Positions 38,739 through 48,230 of a DNA stretch of 51,750 nt are shown one piece after another. Made by a program: the position numbers and the translations under genes. The stretch's first letter is position 1. Each line of letters opens with the position of its first letter. A model generated the notes under the pieces. It was not told the origin of the DNA, searched no databases, and worked only from the letters and a program-made list of their open reading frames with translations. The DNA comes from Planococcus donghaensis MPA1U2 (GTDB taxonomy: Bacteria; Bacillota; Bacilli; Bacillales_A; Planococcaceae): positions 1 through 51,750 of the forward strand of contig NZ_AEPB01000065.1 in NCBI RefSeq assembly GCF_000189395.1, given 5' to 3'.

Positions 38739-38761
38739 TGTCTGTATAAAAATTAAGTCAA
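38733..38761 (-). promoter_or_regulatory. Sigma-A promoter of carA-carB-argF
   Basis: Minus strand TTGACT (38756-38761), 17-base spacer, TATAAT (38733-38738). Confidence 0.85.
38741..38758. promoter_or_regulatory. ARG-box-like operator in the carA promoter
   Basis: TCTGTATAAAAATTAAGT fits TNTGNATWWWWATNCANA with two mismatches, both in the right half. It covers the promoter spacer and part of the -35, an effective place for arginine-dependent repression by ArgR/AhrC. Confidence 0.5.
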
Positions 38762-38906
38762 CTGTATTTTTATGATAAAATAAAAATTAGGCGTAAGTCC
38801 TTATCGAAGAAAGAAGTGATAAAAGGGAAAATTATTGAAAACGCTTATGTTTTTAAAGCTTTTCATGTATAATAATGACAAAGTTAGTATGAAGGGAGAG
38901 CGGGTC

Positions 38907-39329
38907 ATGAGTTTGAAGAGAGATAACAAAGCTGAGAAGCGCGAAGTCACCTCAATTCGCAATGACTATGTCCGTTCGGTTGAAATCGAAGAAAAACGCA
39001 AATCTGCTCATAAAGTTCGATTAATGAGAAGATTGGCAGTATTTGGGTTTGTGGTTTTAATGGCGACTATTTGGATTGGGTCAACGATTTATGCACAAAC
39101 ACAAACCATTTCTGAAAAAGCGCAACTTCGTGAAGATGCATTGCTAGAACTTGAACAAGTTGAAAAGCAGCAAAATCAGCTAGAAGAACAAATCTTGCTA
39201 TTGAATGACGAAGAATATTTGGCTAAATTAGCACGTAAAGATTATTTCTTATCAGAAGAAGGAGAAATCATTTTTACTACCCCACATGACGAAAAAAAAG
39301 ATGAAGAAAAGCTATCAGAAAAAGAGTAG
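38907..39329 (+). CDS. divIC: Cell division protein DivIC
   Basis: Bitopic divisome protein of the FtsB family that works with FtsL and DivIB at the septum. Basic N-terminal cytoplasmic part, one transmembrane segment (about 40-62, RLAVFGFVVLMATIWIGSTIY), then an extracellular coiled coil (about 68-105) rich in Glu and Gln, and the conserved EEYLAKLARKDYFLS block. ATG 38907 is chosen after AAGGGAGAG; the frame is open upstream to TTG 38835 without support. 140 aa. Its usual upstream neighbours yabP and yabQ are replaced by the VanY and arginine genes. Confidence 0.93.
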   Translation: MSLKRDNKAEKREVTSIRNDYVRSVEIEEKRKSAHKVRLMRRLAVFGFVVLMATIWIGSTIYAQTQTISEKAQLREDALLELEQVEKQQNQLEEQILLLNDEEYLAKLARKDYFLSEEGEIIFTTPHDEKKDEEKLSEKE

Positions 39330-39349
39330 TCAGTTGACACTCTTTTTTT
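39319..39349 (+). terminator. divIC terminator overlapping its stop codon
   Basis: AAAGAGT (39321-39327) pairs with ACTCTTT (39339-39345), with a T-run; the left arm lies in the last codons. The yabR -35 overlaps the right arm. Confidence 0.65.
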
Positions 39350-39361
39350 GATGGTTATAAT
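39334..39361 (+). promoter_or_regulatory. Sigma-A promoter of yabR
   Basis: Exact TTGACA (39334-39339), 16-base spacer, exact TATAAT (39356-39361); leader of about 80 bases. Confidence 0.85.
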
Positions 39362-39448
39362 AAAAAGTGGGACAAGTCCCGCAAAATGACAGCATGACCC
39401 AATATTGCTTTGGAGTCATCTTAAATTTTAAGGAGGAGCATTTTTTTT

Positions 39449-39871
39449 ATGTCGATTGAAGTAGGCAGCAAGTTAGAAGGTAAAGTCACAGGTATTACAA
39501 ACTTTGGAGCATTTGTTCAGCTTCCAACTGGTGCAACAGGCCTCGTGCATATAAGTGAAGTAGCCGACAACTATGTAAAAGATATTAACGATCATCTTAA
39601 AGTTGGCGAAATGGTAGAAGTGAAAGTCATGAATGTAGAAGCAGACGGAAAGATTGGGCTTTCGATTCGTAAAGCGAAGCCACAACCAGCTGGCGGCACA
39701 GAACGACCACAACGACCACGCCCGAGTAACAATCGTTCATTTGACCGCGCTCCAAAAGAGAACTTTGAAACAAAAATGGCGAAGTTCTTGAAAGACAGCG
39801 AAGAAAATATGACGACCTTAAAGCGCGCGACTGAATCAAAACGTGGCGGCAGAGGGGCAAAAAGAGGCTAA
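39449..39871 (+). CDS. yabR: S1 RNA-binding domain protein YabR
   Basis: One S1/OB-fold domain (about 5-75: VGSKLEGKVTGITNFGAFVQL, GLVHISEV, VKVMNVEADGKIGLSIRKA) followed by a basic, Arg/Pro/Gly-rich tail. Polynucleotide-phosphorylase-type S1 protein, probably ribosome- or RNA-associated; precise role unknown. AAGGAGGAG ribosome site, 140 aa. Placed directly after divIC as in B. subtilis. Confidence 0.92.
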   Translation: MSIEVGSKLEGKVTGITNFGAFVQLPTGATGLVHISEVADNYVKDINDHLKVGEMVEVKVMNVEADGKIGLSIRKAKPQPAGGTERPQRPRPSNNRSFDRAPKENFETKMAKFLKDSEENMTTLKRATESKRGGRGAKRG

Positions 39872-39929
39872 CTTGCTAGCTGTTTTAATAGTATAGGGAA
39901 ATGCTTCAATACAGCTTGAAATTTATGCG

Positions 39930-39965
39930 AAAACGCTTCTCAGTTTGAGAAGCGTTTTTTTTTTT
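39930..39965 (+). terminator. yabR terminator
   Basis: AAAACGCTTCTCA/TGAGAAGCGTTTT, three-base loop, long T-run. Confidence 0.95.
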
Positions 39966-39982
39966 GATATTATTTTTGAAAT

Positions 39983-40017
39983 AAAAAAAGCAGCGCCCTA
40001 GAAGGACACTGCTTTTT
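39983..40017 (-). terminator. tRNA-Met terminator (minus strand)
   Basis: Minus strand AGCAG and GTCC pair with GGGC and CTGCT around loop TTCTA, followed by a T-run. It lies ten bases after the tRNA 3' end. Confidence 0.85.
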
Positions 40018-40027
40018 GGAACTATGA

Positions 40028-40101
40028 TGGCGGCAGAGGGGATCGAACCCCCGACCTCACGGGTATGAACCGTACGCTCTAGCCAGCTGAGCTACGCCGC
40101 C
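40028..40101 (-). tRNA. trnM-Met: tRNA-Met (CAU), elongator type
   Basis: Full cloverleaf on the minus strand: acceptor GGCGGCG with TGCCGCC, D-arm AGCTCAGCTGGCTAGAGC, anticodon loop TTCATAC (CAT at 40065-40067), T-arm GGGGGTTCGATCCCC, discriminator A. The 3' CCA is not encoded. The stem bases G4 and G5 and a body nearly identical to B. subtilis elongator tRNA-Met argue against the lysidine-modified tRNA-Ile(CAU), which has C4 and C5, and against initiator tRNA. Confidence 0.95.
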
Positions 40102-40122
40102 TTGTTTAAACGAACATTTAAT

Positions 40123-40151
40123 AGCATACTATTGATAGATGCACCTGTCAA
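40123..40151 (-). promoter_or_regulatory. tRNA-Met promoter
   Basis: Minus strand exact TTGACA (40146-40151), 17-base spacer, TATGCT (40123-40128). Confidence 0.75.
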
Positions 40152-40217
40152 TTACAATTTTAAAATATTTTTTTAGATAAATTTCAAAGGCAGAGATAAG
40201 CGGGTGAGGTGAAGATA

Positions 40218-41609
40218 GTGAAGGGTTTTCAAGCGGTACTCATGCAACACATGAACAAGCATCAATTGCTACAAACTGGAGATAAAGTACTTGTCGGGTG
40301 TTCAGGCGGAATTGACTCGATGGTCTTACTTTATTTTTTGAATTCAATAAAGGCAGACCTAGGCATTTCGGTTGCGGCTGTTCATGTAGATCATATGTTA
40401 AGAGGAGAAGAATCCGATAAAGATCGCTTGTTTACTGAAAAAATAGCGAAACAATGGGGCATTGAATGCTTTAGTCGAGCAATTCCTATTCCAGCGATTT
40501 TAGAAAAAAGGGGCGGCAACAAGCAACAAGTATGCCGTACTGAACGCTATAATTATTTTCTCGAAGTTATGAAACAAACCGGTGCTACTAAGTTTGCGAC
40601 CGCCCATCACGCGGACGATCAACTTGAAACCATCTTGATGTCAGGAGTCAGAGGCAGTTTACAGGATGGCTCATTTGGCATGTTAGCAAGCCGTCCGTTT
40701 GGAAACGGTCAGTTGATCCGTCCGCTGTTGGCAGTGGTAAAAGAGCAAATTAGCGCATATGCGAAATCGCTAAACATTCCATATCGAGAAGATTCGAGCA
40801 ACGCTGAAGCGGCCTATACACGAAATCGTTTGCGGCAAAACGTTTTGCCGCTTTTAAAAGAAGAAAATAGCAAGGTTTCTCAAAATTTTGTAGAACTTGC
40901 TGAAGATATGCAACAAGATCAACAGTTTTTACAAGAATTAGCCCAACAGAAATTGCAGCAACTGATTAGAATAGAGAGTGGAAAAGTTTTTTTATCTGCC
41001 AAAAGTTTCAGAGTTGAAGCGCATGCTTTACAAAAAAGAATGGTTCTACTACTATTAAACTATCTATATAATCCGAAGCAAGTTCCGTTAACGAGACAGT
41101 TGGTCGAACAAATGCAGGAAATGATGCAAAGTTCATCGGGCACTGTTTTTTTACATTTGCCGCAACATTATATAGCGATTCGCCAATACGACACGGTTTT
41201 GCTCGGTCGCCAATCGCAAGAAGCAGTGGCTGAACTGACTACCATCAACATTACCGCTGACTGGACGCCTATTTTTGATGGTCGCCGGTTTAAAGTGATT
41301 CCAACAGTTCCACAAGAACAAATTGAGGATTCCACAACTTGGTATTTTCAAGCACCGGAAACCGCCAGTTTCTTTTTGCGAAACAGAAAACCGGGTGACC
41401 GGATTCTACTTACAGGGATGAACCATCCAAAGAAACTGTCGCGTTTAATGATTGATGAAAAAATTCCTGTGCCTATGAGAGAAAGTTGGCCTGTCATCAC
41501 AACTGACAAAAACGAACTTTTATTAGTGCCAGGCTTACGACCATCCGCCCTCGTTAGCCGTCAAAAGCGCGATGGAGACAATTGGGTACTAATTGAACAA
41601 CTTTTATAA
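40218..41609 (+). CDS. tilS: tRNA(Ile)-lysidine synthetase
   Basis: N-type ATP pyrophosphatase that converts C34 of tRNA-Ile(CAU) to lysidine, switching it from AUG to AUA reading; essential. PP-loop [31 protein letters not shown] and [13 protein letters not shown] are family signatures; the C-terminal TilS-C domain ends near [11 protein letters not shown]. Start at GTG 40218, five bases after GAGGTGA; GTG 40209 overlaps that site. About 463 aa. In B. subtilis spoIIE, yabS and yabT lie between the tRNA genes and tilS; they are missing here. Confidence 0.95.
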   Translation: MKGFQAVLMQHMNKHQLLQTGDKVLVGCSGGIDSMVLLYFLNSIKADLGISVAAVHVDHMLRGEESDKDRLFTEKIAKQWGIECFSRAIPIPAILEKRGGNKQQVCRTERYNYFLEVMKQTGATKFATAHHADDQLETILMSGVRGSLQDGSFGMLASRPFGNGQLIRPLLAVVKEQISAYAKSLNIPYREDSSNAEAAYTRNRLRQNVLPLLKEENSKVSQNFVELAEDMQQDQQFLQELAQQKLQQLIRIESGKVFLSAKSFRVEAHALQKRMVLLLLNYLYNPKQVPLTRQLVEQMQEMMQSSSGTVFLHLPQHYIAIRQYDTVLLGRQSQEAVAELTTINITADWTPIFDGRRFKVIPTVPQEQIEDSTTWYFQAPETASFFLRNRKPGDRILLTGMNHPKKLSRLMIDEKIPVPMRESWPVITTDKNELLLVPGLRPSALVSRQKRDGDNWVLIEQLL

Positions 41610-41640
41610 AATGAAAACAAGGAATACTAGGAGGTCCACC

Positions 41641-42192
41641 ATGTTACAGAATGACATTAAAGAAATATTGATTAGTGAAGAACAATTGCAAGACAAAGCA
41701 CGTGAACTAGGAGCGACGTTAACAGAGGATTATAAAGGCAAATATCCACTAGCTATCGGCGTTTTAAAAGGCGCAATGCCGTTCATGGGCGATCTGATGA
41801 AACGCATTGATGGTTTTATCGAAATGGACTTCATGGATGTTTCAAGTTACGGCAACGCAACTGTTTCTTCTGGAGAAGTTAAAATTGTCAAAGATTTGAA
41901 TGCGAGTGTCGAAGGGCGCGATCTACTAATCATTGAAGACATTATTGATAGTGGGATGACACTTAGCTATTTAGTGGACCTATTCAAATACCGCAAAGCA
42001 AACTCTATCAAAATTGTTACTTTGTTGGATAAACCAACAGGGCGCAAAGTAGATTTGAAAGCTGATTATGTTGGCTTTGAAGTACCGGATGCATTTGTTG
42101 TTGGATATGGCTTGGATTACGCAGAAAAATACCGGAACTTACCGTATATCGGAATTCTGAAGCCTGCCATTTACAGCGAAGAAGCAGAATAG
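41641..42192 (+). CDS. hprT: Hypoxanthine(-guanine) phosphoribosyltransferase
   Basis: Purine salvage enzyme using PRPP. The PRPP loop [15 protein letters not shown] and the [12 protein letters not shown] block are clear. ATG 41641 follows AGGAGGTCCACC, giving about 183 aa; the frame is open back into tilS but without a ribosome site. The tilS-hprT-ftsH order is the conserved Bacillales cluster, in which HprT and TilS are reported to affect ftsH expression in B. subtilis. Confidence 0.95.
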   Translation: MLQNDIKEILISEEQLQDKARELGATLTEDYKGKYPLAIGVLKGAMPFMGDLMKRIDGFIEMDFMDVSSYGNATVSSGEVKIVKDLNASVEGRDLLIIEDIIDSGMTLSYLVDLFKYRKANSIKIVTLLDKPTGRKVDLKADYVGFEVPDAFVVGYGLDYAEKYRNLPYIGILKPAIYSEEAE

Positions 42193-42313
42193 ACAACGAT
42201 CGTTCACAGTCTATCGATTAAACAGCGAGAATAAGGCCTTTTCGTTGTATGCTGAAATGTTCCTATGGTAGTATTTAGTATAGTTTTAGGGAAACTTTAT
42301 GAGGGGGCGCGGG

Positions 42314-44332
42314 ATGAATCGGATATTTCGATACACCATATTTTATTTACTGATTTTCCTAGTTATTATCGGGATTCTGGGTACCTTTAACAATAGTAAC
42401 CAGCCAACTGAAAATATAGGATATAACGAATTTTTAACAGCATTGGAAAGTGGAGAGATTGAGGAAGTTACAATCCAACCAGATGCAATGGTTTATGAAG
42501 TTACAGGGAAAATGACTGGATATGACGAAGGTCAGTCTTTTGTAACAAATATTCCGTTAGAGAACGAAGCATTAACTGCAGAAATTGATGCAGTTGCAAA
42601 AGCACAAGATGGTGTCGAGATTGAATATTTGAAAGCTCCACAAACAAGTGGTTGGGTTTCATTTTTCACAGGTATCATTCCATTTATCATCATTTTCATC
42701 CTTTTCTTCTTCTTACTTAATCAATCACAAGGCGGCGGAGGCGGCCGTGTGATGAACTTCGGTAAAAGTAAAGCGAAGTTATATGATGATCAAAAACAAA
42801 AAGTTCGCTTTAACGATGTAGCTGGAGCAGATGAAGAGAAACAAGAACTTGTTGAAGTTGTTGATTTCTTGAAAGATCCGCGCAGATTTGCAGACATTGG
42901 CGCCCGTATTCCAAAAGGTATTTTGCTTGTTGGACCTCCGGGTACTGGTAAAACTTTACTAGCTCGTGCTGTTGCTGGAGAAGCAGGTGTTCCTTTCTTC
43001 TCTATTAGTGGTTCGGACTTTGTAGAGATGTTTGTTGGTGTCGGGGCTTCTCGAGTTCGTGATTTGTTTGAAAACGCGAAGAAAAATGCACCTTGTATCA
43101 TTTTTATCGATGAAATCGACGCAGTCGGACGCCAACGTGGCGCTGGTCTCGGTGGTGGACATGATGAGCGTGAGCAAACACTAAATCAACTATTGGTTGA
43201 AATGGATGGCTTTGGTGCTAACGAAGGCGTTATTATTATTGCCGCAACTAACCGTCCGGATATTCTGGATCCGGCTTTACTTCGTCCAGGGCGCTTTGAC
43301 CGTCAGATTACTGTAGGTCGTCCGGATGTTAAAGGCCGCGAAGAAGTTCTTAAAGTTCATGCGCGCAATAAACCGCTTGACGAAAATGTTGATTTAAAAG
43401 CAATCGCTCAGCGTACACCTGGATTCTCAGGTGCTGATTTAGAGAACTTATTGAACGAAGCAGCACTTGTTGCGGCTCGTCGCAATAAACTTAAAATCGA
43501 TATGTCTGATCTTGATGAAGCATCTGACCGCGTTATCGCAGGTCCTGCTAAGAAAAACCGTGTCATCTCGAAAAAAGAACGCAATATCGTGGCTTTCCAC
43601 GAAGCAGGTCATACGGTTATCGGGTTAACGCTTGACGATGCTGAAACAGTTCATAAAGTAACCATCGTTCCTCGCGGACAAGCTGGCGGCTATGCAGTCA
43701 TGCTACCAAAAGAAGATCGTTACTTTATGACAAAACCGGAATTGCTTGATAAGATTTCTGGTTTGCTAGGCGGACGTGTAGCAGAAGATATCATGTTCGG
43801 CGAAGTATCAACTGGCGCTCATAACGATTTCCAACGTGCAACGGCAATTGCTCGTAGCATGGTAACGGAATACGGCATGAGTGACAAAATCGGACCTGTT
43901 CAATTCGGTACAGCCCAAGGCGGTAACGTATTCTTAGGACGTGACTTTAATTCTGAACAAAATTATTCAGATGCCATTGCCTTTGAAATTGATCAGGAAA
44001 TGCAACGTATTATTAAAGAGCAATATATTCGCACGAAAGAAATTCTGACTGAGAAGAAAGAACTTCTTGAATTAATCGCGACGACATTGCTTGAAGTGGA
44101 AACATTAGATGCAGCGCAAATTCTGCATTTGAAAGACCACGGTACGCTTCCTGAACGCGATTACGAAACATTAAACGGTGATTTCGGAGACGAAAGCAAA
44201 CCGGATTTGAAAAAAGATGGCGATACTTCAGAAGCGATAGGTGCACCAGCTGATCCTTCAGCGGGAGACTTGCCTTCAGAAGACGGACAAACGGGCTCTG
44301 TAGGAGATTCGATTGACGAAAAACGCAAATAA
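42314..44332 (+). CDS. ftsH: ATP-dependent membrane zinc metalloprotease FtsH
   Basis: Hexameric AAA+ protease that extracts and degrades membrane and regulatory proteins. Two transmembrane segments (about 4-24 and 108-130) flank an extracytoplasmic domain; Walker A GPPGTGKT is at 207-214, then IFIDEID, and the zinc motif HEAGH at 429-433. The acidic, Asp/Gly/Ser-rich C-terminal tail is variable in the family. Start at ATG 42314 after GAGGGGG; ATG 42299 is in frame but precedes that site. About 672 aa. Confidence 0.96.
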   Translation: MNRIFRYTIFYLLIFLVIIGILGTFNNSNQPTENIGYNEFLTALESGEIEEVTIQPDAMVYEVTGKMTGYDEGQSFVTNIPLENEALTAEIDAVAKAQDGVEIEYLKAPQTSGWVSFFTGIIPFIIIFILFFFLLNQSQGGGGGRVMNFGKSKAKLYDDQKQKVRFNDVAGADEEKQELVEVVDFLKDPRRFADIGARIPKGILLVGPPGTGKTLLARAVAGEAGVPFFSISGSDFVEMFVGVGASRVRDLFENAKKNAPCIIFIDEIDAVGRQRGAGLGGGHDEREQTLNQLLVEMDGFGANEGVIIIAATNRPDILDPALLRPGRFDRQITVGRPDVKGREEVLKVHARNKPLDENVDLKAIAQRTPGFSGADLENLLNEAALVAARRNKLKIDMSDLDEASDRVIAGPAKKNRVISKKERNIVAFHEAGHTVIGLTLDDAETVHKVTIVPRGQAGGYAVMLPKEDRYFMTKPELLDKISGLLGGRVAEDIMFGEVSTGAHNDFQRATAIARSMVTEYGMSDKIGPVQFGTAQGGNVFLGRDFNSEQNYSDAIAFEIDQEMQRIIKEQYIRTKEILTEKKELLELIATTLLEVETLDAAQILHLKDHGTLPERDYETLNGDFGDESKPDLKKDGDTSEAIGAPADPSAGDLPSEDGQTGSVGDSIDEKRK

Positions 44333-44343
44333 TAAAAGTAACG

Positions 44344-44389
44344 AGCTGGTTGCCCATTCCCTTTCTATAGGGAAGGCAATCAGCTTTTT
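44344..44389 (+). terminator. ftsH terminator
   Basis: AGCTG, TTGCC and TTCCCT pair with AGGGAA, GGCAA and CAGCT in one long stem, then Ts. Confidence 0.9.
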
Positions 44390-44447
44390 GCTTTCTATAA
44401 ATTGTGGTATGATGTGTTGGAAATTCGTCGATAAGTGAGGCTAAATC

Positions 44448-45215
44448 ATGATTTTAGTAATGGATGCGGGAAATACAAGTATTGTCCTAGGTGTATACGA
44501 TCAGGACCAATTATTACACTATTGGCGTATGGAAACCCTTCGTCACAAAACGGAAGATGAATATGGCGTGCAGATTAAAGCATTTCTCCAAGATGTGGGT
44601 TTAAGTTTTTCTTCGGTTACGGGTATTATTATGTCGTCCGTTGTCCCGCCTATCATCTCTACTTTAGAGCGGATGTGCCAAAAGTATTTTCAAGTAAAAC
44701 CGTTGATTGTCGGACCTGGTGTTAAAACGGGATTAAACATTAAGTATGATAATCCGCGTGAAGTCGGAACTGACCGAATCGTAAATGCAGTCGCGGCAAT
44801 CTATGAATACGGGGGACCGTTGATTATTGTTGATTTTGGCACTGCCAATACTTTCTGTTATATTAATGAAAAGCAACAATACATGGGAGGCGCTATTGCT
44901 CCTGGTATTAATATTTCGACAGAAGCGCTGTATGCACGTGCTGCTAAGCTTCCACGAATTGAAATCGCGACACCCGAGCACGTAGTGGGCAAAAATACGA
45001 TTTCTGCCATGCAAGCGGGTATTGTGTACGGCTATGTTGGCCAAGTAGAAGGAATTGTTTCGCGCATGAAAAAAGACAGTAAAGAAAAACCGACAGTTAT
45101 TGCGACTGGCGGTATGGCTTCTTTGATTGCTGGTGAAACAACGATTATTGATTATGTAGATCCTTTTTTAACATTAAAAGGATTGTATTTAATTTACAAA
45201 CGCAACCAAGCGTAA
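44448..45215 (+). CDS. coaX: Type III pantothenate kinase
   Basis: First step of coenzyme A synthesis; ASKHA-fold, feedback-insensitive kinase. [16 protein letters not shown] (phosphate loop), [12 protein letters not shown] and [11 protein letters not shown] are family blocks. 255 aa. AAGTGAGG ribosome site. Followed by hslO 17 bases later, the usual pair. Confidence 0.95.
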   Translation: MILVMDAGNTSIVLGVYDQDQLLHYWRMETLRHKTEDEYGVQIKAFLQDVGLSFSSVTGIIMSSVVPPIISTLERMCQKYFQVKPLIVGPGVKTGLNIKYDNPREVGTDRIVNAVAAIYEYGGPLIIVDFGTANTFCYINEKQQYMGGAIAPGINISTEALYARAAKLPRIEIATPEHVVGKNTISAMQAGIVYGYVGQVEGIVSRMKKDSKEKPTVIATGGMASLIAGETTIIDYVDPFLTLKGLYLIYKRNQA

Positions 45216-45232
45216 AGAAAGGAACGATAGAT

Positions 45233-46114
45233 GTGTCAGATTATTTAGTTCGCGGCCTCGGTTTTAATGGGAGTGTCCGTGCATTTGCAGTAGATAGCAC
45301 GAAAACAGTAGGAGAAGCACAACGGCGCCATATGATGTGGCCAACCGCTTCAGCCGCATTAGGAAGAGCAATGACCGGTGGTGTGATGCTCGGCGCCATG
45401 TTAAAAGGCGATGATAAAGTAACGATTAAATTTGAAGGTGGCGGACCTATTGGTGCATTACTAGTAGATAGCAATGCTAAAGGTGGCGTTCGTGGCTATG
45501 TTTCGAACCCACAAACTCATTTTGATTTAAACGAACAAGGTAAATTAGATGTTAGCCGTGCGGTGGGTACTGGTGGCATGATGTCTGTTGTGAAAGATTT
45601 AGGTATGCGCGATAATTTCACGGGTCAAACGCCGATCGTTTCAGGTGAAATTGCGGAAGACTTTACTTATTATTTTGCTACTTCAGAACAAGTGCCTTCA
45701 TCAGTTGGTCTAGGTGTCTTGGTAGATACAGACAACTCAATATTGGCGGCAGGTGGATTTATCATTCAATTGATGCCAAATACAGACGATGAAACCATCA
45801 CGAAAATCGAAGAACGTCTTTCAGGCATTGAACCAGTTTCTCATATGATTCAGCGTGGATTGTCGCCGGAAGAAATTCTCGAAGCAGTTCTTGGAGAAGA
45901 GAACGTCCAAATTCTTGATAAAATGCCGGTGAATTTTGAATGCAATTGTTCTAAAGGCCGTTTCGCGACAGCTATTCTTGGACTTGGAGTAAAAGAAATT
46001 CAAGACATGATCGATGAAGATGGAATGGCGGAAGCGCAATGCCATTTCTGCTTGGAAACGTATCATTATTCTAAAGAGGAACTCGAGACGTTTATCAATG
46101 AGCTCCAATTATAA
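45233..46114 (+). CDS. hslO: Redox-regulated chaperone Hsp33
   Basis: Chaperone holdase switched on by oxidative unfolding. The zinc/redox cysteines are C237 and C239 (CNC) and C270 and C273 (CHFC). The core [25 protein letters not shown] closely follows B. subtilis HslO. 293 aa; GTG start at 45233 after AAAGGAA. The last 17 bases overlap the foldase gene. Confidence 0.95.
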   Translation: MSDYLVRGLGFNGSVRAFAVDSTKTVGEAQRRHMMWPTASAALGRAMTGGVMLGAMLKGDDKVTIKFEGGGPIGALLVDSNAKGGVRGYVSNPQTHFDLNEQGKLDVSRAVGTGGMMSVVKDLGMRDNFTGQTPIVSGEIAEDFTYYFATSEQVPSSVGLGVLVDTDNSILAAGGFIIQLMPNTDDETITKIEERLSGIEPVSHMIQRGLSPEEILEAVLGEENVQILDKMPVNFECNCSKGRFATAILGLGVKEIQDMIDEDGMAEAQCHFCLETYHYSKEELETFINELQL

Positions 46115-47039
46115 TAATCGGCGACCTGTGCCGCCGGCAGGTACGGTCAAGCCTAAACGACATTTAAAAACAAAACCGGTGCTAATGGTTATCGGGGTAT
46201 TATTGCTGTTTAATATTTTGTGGTTTATTGCTTGGTTAATTCCGAACGATACGGGCAAAGCGGAAAAAGTCGCTTCTGTCAGTGGGGAAGCAATCACACG
46301 AGAAGAGTGGTTAGCTTCTATGGAAGAGCAGCATGGTCGTGAAGCATTACTCGAGTTAGTCAATGAAAAAGTAATGGCCACTGCGGCTCAAGATTATGGC
46401 ATTGAAGTTAGTGATAAAGAAATTGATTTGGAGTTAGCGCTAGTGCGTTCTTCGCGAGATGGTACGGAAGCCGCGCTATATACAGTGGACGATGCACGTC
46501 AACGTGAAAAAATAAAAGCCCAATTAATTTTAGAAAAAGTGCTAACGAAAGACGTTGTTATTGAAAAAGAAGAGATTAAAGCGTTTTATGACGATAACGA
46601 GTCGCTTTATGATGTGAAAGATTCGTATCGTACGCGCATTATCGTATTAAATTCATCAGCCGAAGCAGAAGAGACGATCAAAGAACTTGAAAAAGGCTCT
46701 TCATTCGAAGCGACTGCTCGTGAACGATCAATTGACAGCGCAACAGGTAACCTTGGCGGAGATATTGGGTATATTTCCAATGGCGAACCTGGCGTAGATG
46801 CTAATGTTGCGAAAGCTGTTTCAAAAGTAGAAGTTGGTGGATGGTCTTCGCCACTCCCATTGGAAACCGGCAAAACGGCCATTATTTCCGTTACAGAAAA
46901 AGTGAATGGTCAAACATTTTCTTATGAAGATGTAGAAGGGCATATCAACCGCGAGCTAGCACTAGAACAATTGCCACAAGCGGTAACCCCTGAAGCATTT
47001 TGGCAAGAATTTGATGCTGAATGGTTTTACGGAGAATAA
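46098..47039 (+). CDS. yacD: Membrane-anchored PpiC/SurA-type peptidyl-prolyl isomerase (YacD, PrsA-like)
   Basis: Extracytoplasmic foldase. Short basic cytoplasmic N-terminus, one transmembrane anchor (about 30-50, [21 protein letters not shown]) and no lipobox cysteine, so it is not a PrsA lipoprotein. A SurA-N-like helical region (about 65-165) precedes the rotamase domain (about 175-270) with RTRIIVLN and [10 protein letters not shown]. About 313 aa. ATG 46098 overlaps hslO; the nearest purine-rich site is about 17 bases upstream, so coupled translation is likely and the exact start is not certain. Confidence 0.87.
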   Translation: MSSNYNNRRPVPPAGTVKPKRHLKTKPVLMVIGVLLLFNILWFIAWLIPNDTGKAEKVASVSGEAITREEWLASMEEQHGREALLELVNEKVMATAAQDYGIEVSDKEIDLELALVRSSRDGTEAALYTVDDARQREKIKAQLILEKVLTKDVVIEKEEIKAFYDDNESLYDVKDSYRTRIIVLNSSAEAEETIKELEKGSSFEATARERSIDSATGNLGGDIGYISNGEPGVDANVAKAVSKVEVGGWSSPLPLETGKTAIISVTEKVNGQTFSYEDVEGHINRELALEQLPQAVTPEAFWQEFDAEWFYGE

Positions 47040-47046
47040 CTGTTCT

Positions 47047-47077
47047 TAGACGTTTCATTACGAAACGTCTATTTTTT
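47047..47077 (+). terminator. yacD terminator
   Basis: TAGACGTTTC/GAAACGTCTA, five-base loop, T-run. Confidence 0.93.
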
Positions 47078-47092
47078 ATGAATTCATGCAAT

Positions 47093-47120
47093 TTGACAAA
47101 AGACCTGTCATATTGATAAC
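47093..47120 (+). promoter_or_regulatory. cysK promoter with overlapping inverted repeat
   Basis: TTGACA (47093-47098), 16-base spacer, GATAAC (47115-47120). TGACA-7-TGTCA (47094-47110) spans the -35 and spacer and could be an operator; it is not an obvious match to the CymR site. Confidence 0.5.
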
Positions 47121-47171
47121 ATTAGCTTCATTAAAGTCGACAAAATTACTAGGGATTAGGAGTGTTGGAAA

Positions 47172-48113
47172 ATGGCGCGTGTAGGAAATTCGATTACTGA
47201 TTTGATTGGACAAACACCTATTGTAAAGTTGAATCGGTTAACAGGTCCTGAAGATGCAGACGTTTACTTGAAATTAGAATACTTCAACCCAGGCAGCAGT
47301 GTAAAAGATAGAATTGCGCTTGCAATGATTGAAGCGGCCGAAAAGTCCGGAGATTTAAAAGAAGGCGACACAATTATCGAACCAACAAGTGGTAATACAG
47401 GAATCGGTTTAGCGATGATCGCAGCTGCAAAAGGCTATAAATCTGTTTTGGTTATGCCCGAAACAATGAGCATGGAGCGTCGTAATTTGTTGCGTGCTTA
47501 TGGCGCTGAATTGATTTTAACGCCAGGTCCAGACGGCATGAATGGTCCGAATGGTGCGATTAAAACGGCTGAGAAAAATGCAGCTGAAAACGGTTGGTTT
47601 ATGCCGCAACAATTTAATAACGAAGCAAACCCTGAAGTTCACCGATTAACGACAGGTCCAGAAATCGTTGAAACAATGGGCGATCAACTAGATGCATTTG
47701 TTTCAGGAATTGGTACTGGTGGAACGATCACAGGTGCTGGCCACGTATTAAAAGAAAAGTATCCAGAAATTCGCATTGTTGCAGTAGAGCCTGCTGATTC
47801 AGCTGTCTTATCAGGTTGTAAGCCAGGACCTCACAAAATTCAAGGGATCGGGGCTGGCTTTGTTCCGGCTGTCCTCGATACCAAAGTATACGATGAGATT
47901 ATTCAAGTAACGAACGATCAATCATACGATACGGCGCGACAAGCAGCTCGCGAAGAAGGTATTCTTGGAGGCGTATCTTCAGGGGCGGCCATTTACGCTG
48001 CACTTCAAGTTGCGAAACGTTTAGGTAAAGGTAAAAAAGTGTTAGCTATCATTCCATCTAATGGGGAACGCTACTTAAGCACACCGCTTTACCAATTTGA
48101 TGAATCGAACTAA
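47172..48113 (+). CDS. cysK: Cysteine synthase (O-acetylserine sulfhydrylase)
   Basis: PLP enzyme making cysteine from O-acetylserine and sulfide; in Bacillales CysK also regulates CymR. PLP lysine K45 lies in [18 protein letters not shown] binds the substrate carboxylate, and [11 protein letters not shown] cradles the cofactor phosphate. 313 aa. In B. subtilis pabB-pabA-pabC follow before folP; they are missing here. Confidence 0.96.
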   Translation: MARVGNSITDLIGQTPIVKLNRLTGPEDADVYLKLEYFNPGSSVKDRIALAMIEAAEKSGDLKEGDTIIEPTSGNTGIGLAMIAAAKGYKSVLVMPETMSMERRNLLRAYGAELILTPGPDGMNGPNGAIKTAEKNAAENGWFMPQQFNNEANPEVHRLTTGPEIVETMGDQLDAFVSGIGTGGTITGAGHVLKEKYPEIRIVAVEPADSAVLSGCKPGPHKIQGIGAGFVPAVLDTKVYDEIIQVTNDQSYDTARQAAREEGILGGVSSGAAIYAALQVAKRLGKGKKVLAIIPSNGERYLSTPLYQFDESN

Positions 48114-48120
48114 ACGGTTG

Positions 48121-48150
48121 AAAAGAGCGGACATAGCGTTCGCTCTTTTT
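48121..48150 (+). terminator. cysK terminator
   Basis: AAAAGAGCG/CGCTCTTTT with inner AC/GT, T-run. Confidence 0.9.
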
Positions 48151-48230
48151 CTATGGAAACAAACCATTCAAATAAGGTAAGATGAAGGCGCGCTTAATGA
48201 TACATATTCGAATGTTGGACGGTGAATTTT

